Source: Nitrosopumilales archaeon UBA218 (lineage in GTDB: Archaea > Thermoproteota > Nitrososphaeria > Nitrososphaerales > Nitrosopumilaceae). Taken from it: 6,362 nt of DNA. Below the pieces are notes generated by a model that was given only the letters and a program-made list of their open reading frames with translations, was not told the DNA's origin and did not search any database. A program made the position numbers and the translations under genes. Of this stretch, positions 4,265-6,362 are shown piece by piece. Location: assembly GCA_002499525.1 (NCBI GenBank), contig DAMC01000094.1, positions 10,058-16,419 of the forward strand. Reading direction: 5' to 3'. Each line of letters opens with the position of its first letter. The stretch's first letter is position 1.

Positions 4265-5746
4265 TTATTTGCTAACTACAAGTGTGTTTAGCACTGGTAC
4301 TGCATTCTTTGTAAATTCAATTATTGGATCTGGATAAACTCCAATTGCAACTAAGAATATTATGGAAAATATCATCACTCCAATAATTGATTTGGGTTCT
4401 TTGATTCGTTTTTCAGTTTCTCCTTCAAAGTACATCTTTCTGATTAGCCAACCATAGTATGCCACAGAAAGTGCAGAGTTCAGAACACCCGCTATTGCAA
4501 GCCATCCTGTCCAAGATGGCAATCCAGGCTGCAACGCAGAACCAAATAATAATAATTTACTCCAAAAGCCAGCAGTAGGTGGAACGCCTGCTAGTGCAAG
4601 TAGTGAAATAACCAATCCTAATGAAGTAATCGGCATCTTTCTACCCAGTCCTTTGAGCTTCTCAATGTTTGTCACACCCAATGTAGTCACAATTCCAGCG
4701 ATTGCAATGAAGGCAGCACCTTTCATCACAGAGTGATTTAAAATGTGAAATAGTGAACCTTGAATTCCGATAGCAGTAAAGGGAGCAACTGCTAGACCAA
4801 TCAAGATGTATCCAGCGTGACCTATGCTAGAATATGCAAGCATTCTCGAGATATTTTTTTGCATGATTGCAGCGATGTTTCCGACGGTCATAGTCATTAC
4901 TGCTATAACACCCAACGCAAATGTCCAGTCCAGTTGTAATGCAATAGTTCCCATAATTATAACTCGGAGAGCTGCTGCAAAACCTGCTTTTTTGGTTCCA
5001 GCTGCAAGCAAGGCAGTAATTGTTGGAGGTGCGCCCTCATATGCATCAGGCAACCACATATGGAATGGAACCAATCCCATTTTGAATCCAAATCCGGCAA
5101 TGAACATTCCGACAGCAAGCAATGCAAGCGGCATCATTGTTGGACTGATGTGCATCAAACCAGTCATCACTTCTCCGATGTTTGTTGATCCTGTCAGACC
5201 ATATACCAAAGATATTCCATAGATGATGATTGCAGAAGATAGGGCTCCAAAAAGGAAGTACTTGAGTGCTGCTTCGTTTGAGCTTGGATTCTTTTTCATA
5301 AAACCTGCCAAAACATATGTTGGAATTGACATTAGCTCCCATGCAATGAACAGCATGACAAGATCTGTAGAATATGCAACCAAAACCATACCAATTGTCG
5401 ACAATAAGATAAGCGAATAGTAAACAGGTGGATGAGCTTGTCCACGCATGAAATTAAACGAGCCAGCAGTGGTCAATATGGCCACAATTAACATTGCAAT
5501 TGCAAATAACCCACTAAATGAGTCATTAGCAAGAACATCTCCAGAGAATACTGCTGGCTGCAAGTGATGAGTGAAAATGTCGTAGCCGACATAACCAATA
5601 GCGGCAATCAGTGCCCCAAAGGCAATAGAGGCATAAAGTGAATTAGATCCTTTTTCCTTTTTCACTACACTCATGACAGGTAATATCATACCGATTGTAC
5701 CAAGTATTGCAATCAGAACTATTGGTGTGGAAGTAATCTCTATCAT
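4265..5746 (-). CDS. nuoN: NADH-quinone oxidoreductase (complex I-like) subunit N
   Basis: NuoN is one of the three antiporter-like proton-pumping subunits of the membrane arm of complex I. The 493 residues form about 14 membrane helices, the normal length. Key charged residues are visible: E137 in FIAWELMSIPTY (helix 5), K222 in FKMGLVPFHMWLPDAYEGAP (helix 7), K252/K253 in AAGTKKAGF (helix 8), H334 and H337 around SLFHILNHS with K342, and K397 in PPTAGFWSKL (helix 12), which fits NuoN having Lys rather than Glu in that helix. It starts four bases after the nuoL stop, with GAGGT six bases upstream, so the two are translated from one mRNA. It is the last gene of the operon, as the next gene is convergent. 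In archaea of this group the complex lacks the NADH-binding NuoEFG module, so the electron donor is probably not NADH; that module cannot be judged from this window. Confidence 0.97.
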   Translation of the reverse strand: MIEITSTPIVLIAILGTIGMILPVMSVVKKEKGSNSLYASIAFGALIAAIGYVGYDIFTHHLQPAVFSGDVLANDSFSGLFAIAMLIVAILTTAGSFNFMRGQAHPPVYYSLILLSTIGMVLVAYSTDLVMLFIAWELMSIPTYVLAGFMKKNPSSNEAALKYFLFGALSSAIIIYGISLVYGLTGSTNIGEVMTGLMHISPTMMPLALLAVGMFIAGFGFKMGLVPFHMWLPDAYEGAPPTITALLAAGTKKAGFAAALRVIIMGTIALQLDWTFALGVIAVMTMTVGNIAAIMQKNISRMLAYSSIGHAGYILIGLAVAPFTAIGIQGSLFHILNHSVMKGAAFIAIAGIVTTLGVTNIEKLKGLGRKMPITSLGLVISLLALAGVPPTAGFWSKLLLFGSALQPGLPSWTGWLAIAGVLNSALSVAYYGWLIRKMYFEGETEKRIKEPKSIIGVMIFSIIFLVAIGVYPDPIIEFTKNAVPVLNTLVVSK

Positions 5747-5750
5747 GGTT

Positions 5751-6362
5751 TTACCTCAAAAACAGGAAAAATACTACCAAGAGTATTCCCGCTCCAAATA
5801 CGTAAAGATAAGATTGAGCAACGCCCGTCTGGGTTTTTTGTACAACCTTTGCACTCCAACCGACTGATTTTTCAAATCCTACATTGAGTCCAAGATCAAT
5901 TGCATACTTCTCAAAGTATCTCCAGACTCCTCTTGCCAACCATAGAGGTGCAACTACAAAACACCAATAAACAATCGCATTGAGGTACCACCTGTTAAGC
6001 AATAGTTTGTGTATAGAGTAAAAGACAATATTAGAATTAACAAACTTGACTGGGTCGACAAACCTTCCGATATAGAAGACATATCCAAGAGATATACCAA
6101 TACTAAATGCTCCCAAAGAGGCCATTAGCGCTACTGGATTAATTCCCTCCAAGAACGACGGTAAACCATTATCTTTTACAACCTCTTGAGCAGATTCGAT
6201 GTGGAATGTATTTCCAAGATATTCTGTAAATAATTCATGTATACCATGTTCTGCAGTAAGTCCGATAATGCCAATGCCGATTGTCAACACGGCTAATATT
6301 CCATAAGGTACCCACATAGAAAGTGAAGCCTCGTGAACATGATGTCCTTCTTTTTCCATATG
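5751..6362 (-). CDS. nuoL: NADH-quinone oxidoreductase (complex I-like) subunit L, 3' part only
   Basis: The frame is open to the window edge and stops at TAA (5753-5751), leaving the 203 C-terminal residues. NuoL is the distal proton-pumping subunit, whose C-terminal amphipathic helix braces the membrane arm. The visible part begins with HHVHEASLSMWVPYGILAVL, matching the region after the antiporter core where family members read xESPxxMxxPLxxLA. It continues with NRWYLNAIVYW (about 123-133; NuoL usually reads N-K-W-Y-x-D-x-x-Y) and ends with QKTQTGVAQSYLYVFGAG, the typical QTGxxQxY signature, plus a last membrane helix. At least four hydrophobic helices can be counted, at about 17-34, 76-97, 128-142 and 183-201. 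The usual acidic residue of the WYxDxxY motif is Asn here. The proton-channel residues lie upstream, outside the window. Confidence 0.95.
   Translation of the reverse strand, partial: HMEKEGHHVHEASLSMWVPYGILAVLTIGIGIIGLTAEHGIHELFTEYLGNTFHIESAQEVVKDNGLPSFLEGINPVALMASLGAFSIGISLGYVFYIGRFVDPVKFVNSNIVFYSIHKLLLNRWYLNAIVYWCFVVAPLWLARGVWRYFEKYAIDLGLNVGFEKSVGWSAKVVQKTQTGVAQSYLYVFGAGILLVVFFLFLR
5753..5757 (-). promoter_or_regulatory. Shine-Dalgarno site of nuoN
   Basis: GAGGT on the minus strand overlaps the end of nuoL (its final base enters the TAA stop) and sits six bases before ATG 5746. It supports this start for nuoN and coupled translation. It contrasts with the AT boxes placed close to the starts of pyrE, the LarA-like and the CADD-like genes, which suggest leaderless messages for first genes. 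Confidence 0.7.

Noticed and set aside
4824..5222. Plus-strand open frame of 132 codons inside nuoN
   Set aside because: It lies wholly antisense to well-conserved nuoN codons and reflects the codon bias of a hydrophobic membrane protein.
1..6362. CRISPR array, insertion sequence, integrase or attachment site at the tRNAs
   Set aside because: No spaced direct repeats, transposase or integrase motifs were seen, and neither tRNA 3' end is duplicated nearby.

Overview
This AT-rich window (roughly 37-38 % GC by eye) looks like chromosomal DNA of an ammonia-oxidising archaeon of the Nitrososphaeria (Thaumarchaeota), most like the Nitrosopumilus group. The clues are adjacent Nuo L and N subunits in the order L-N, an archaeal-style isoprenyl diphosphate synthase, tRNAs without an encoded CCA, A/T-rich TATA-like boxes about 25 bases before start codons (leaderless genes), and short intergenic gaps. 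No mobile element, CRISPR array, rRNA or obviously transferred segment was seen. The genus assignment is inference from memory, not a search.

Layout: (1) bases 1-528 hold the 3' part of an M50 (site-2-protease type) membrane metalloprotease. (2) Convergent with it, overlapping by 18 bases, is a minus-strand gene for a shortened, divergent LarA-like (DUF2088) protein, 511-1596. (3) It diverges from pyrE (1647-2252); one AT box at 1618-1626 lies about 26 bases from each start. (4) A non-coding gap of about 196 bases follows, with a 10-base inverted repeat. (5) Next come a minus-strand tRNA with a CAU anticodon (2449-2522) and a minus-strand gene (2554-3192) for a CADD/TenA/PqqC-fold protein. 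This protein keeps the residues that make chlamydial CADD a self-consuming p-aminobenzoate synthase. (6) Divergent from it are a plus-strand tRNA-Glu(UUC) (3271-3346) and a short trans-type polyprenyl diphosphate synthase (3396-4247). (7) Convergent with the latter, after a 17-base gap containing a hairpin, is the end of the complex I operon: nuoN (4265-5746) and the 3' part of nuoL (5751 to the window end).

The genes are mostly single housekeeping units rather than one pathway. nuoL and nuoN are the proton-pumping antiporter-like subunits of the respiratory complex. The polyprenyl synthase supplies isoprenoid chains for lipids or quinones. PyrE makes OMP for pyrimidines. The CADD-like enzyme may supply p-aminobenzoate for folate or methanopterin-type C1 carriers. 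The items most worth a second look are the archaeal CADD-like protein, the LarA-like protein that appears to lack the catalytic part of its N-domain, the truncated prenyl synthase, and the atypical T-loops of both tRNAs.
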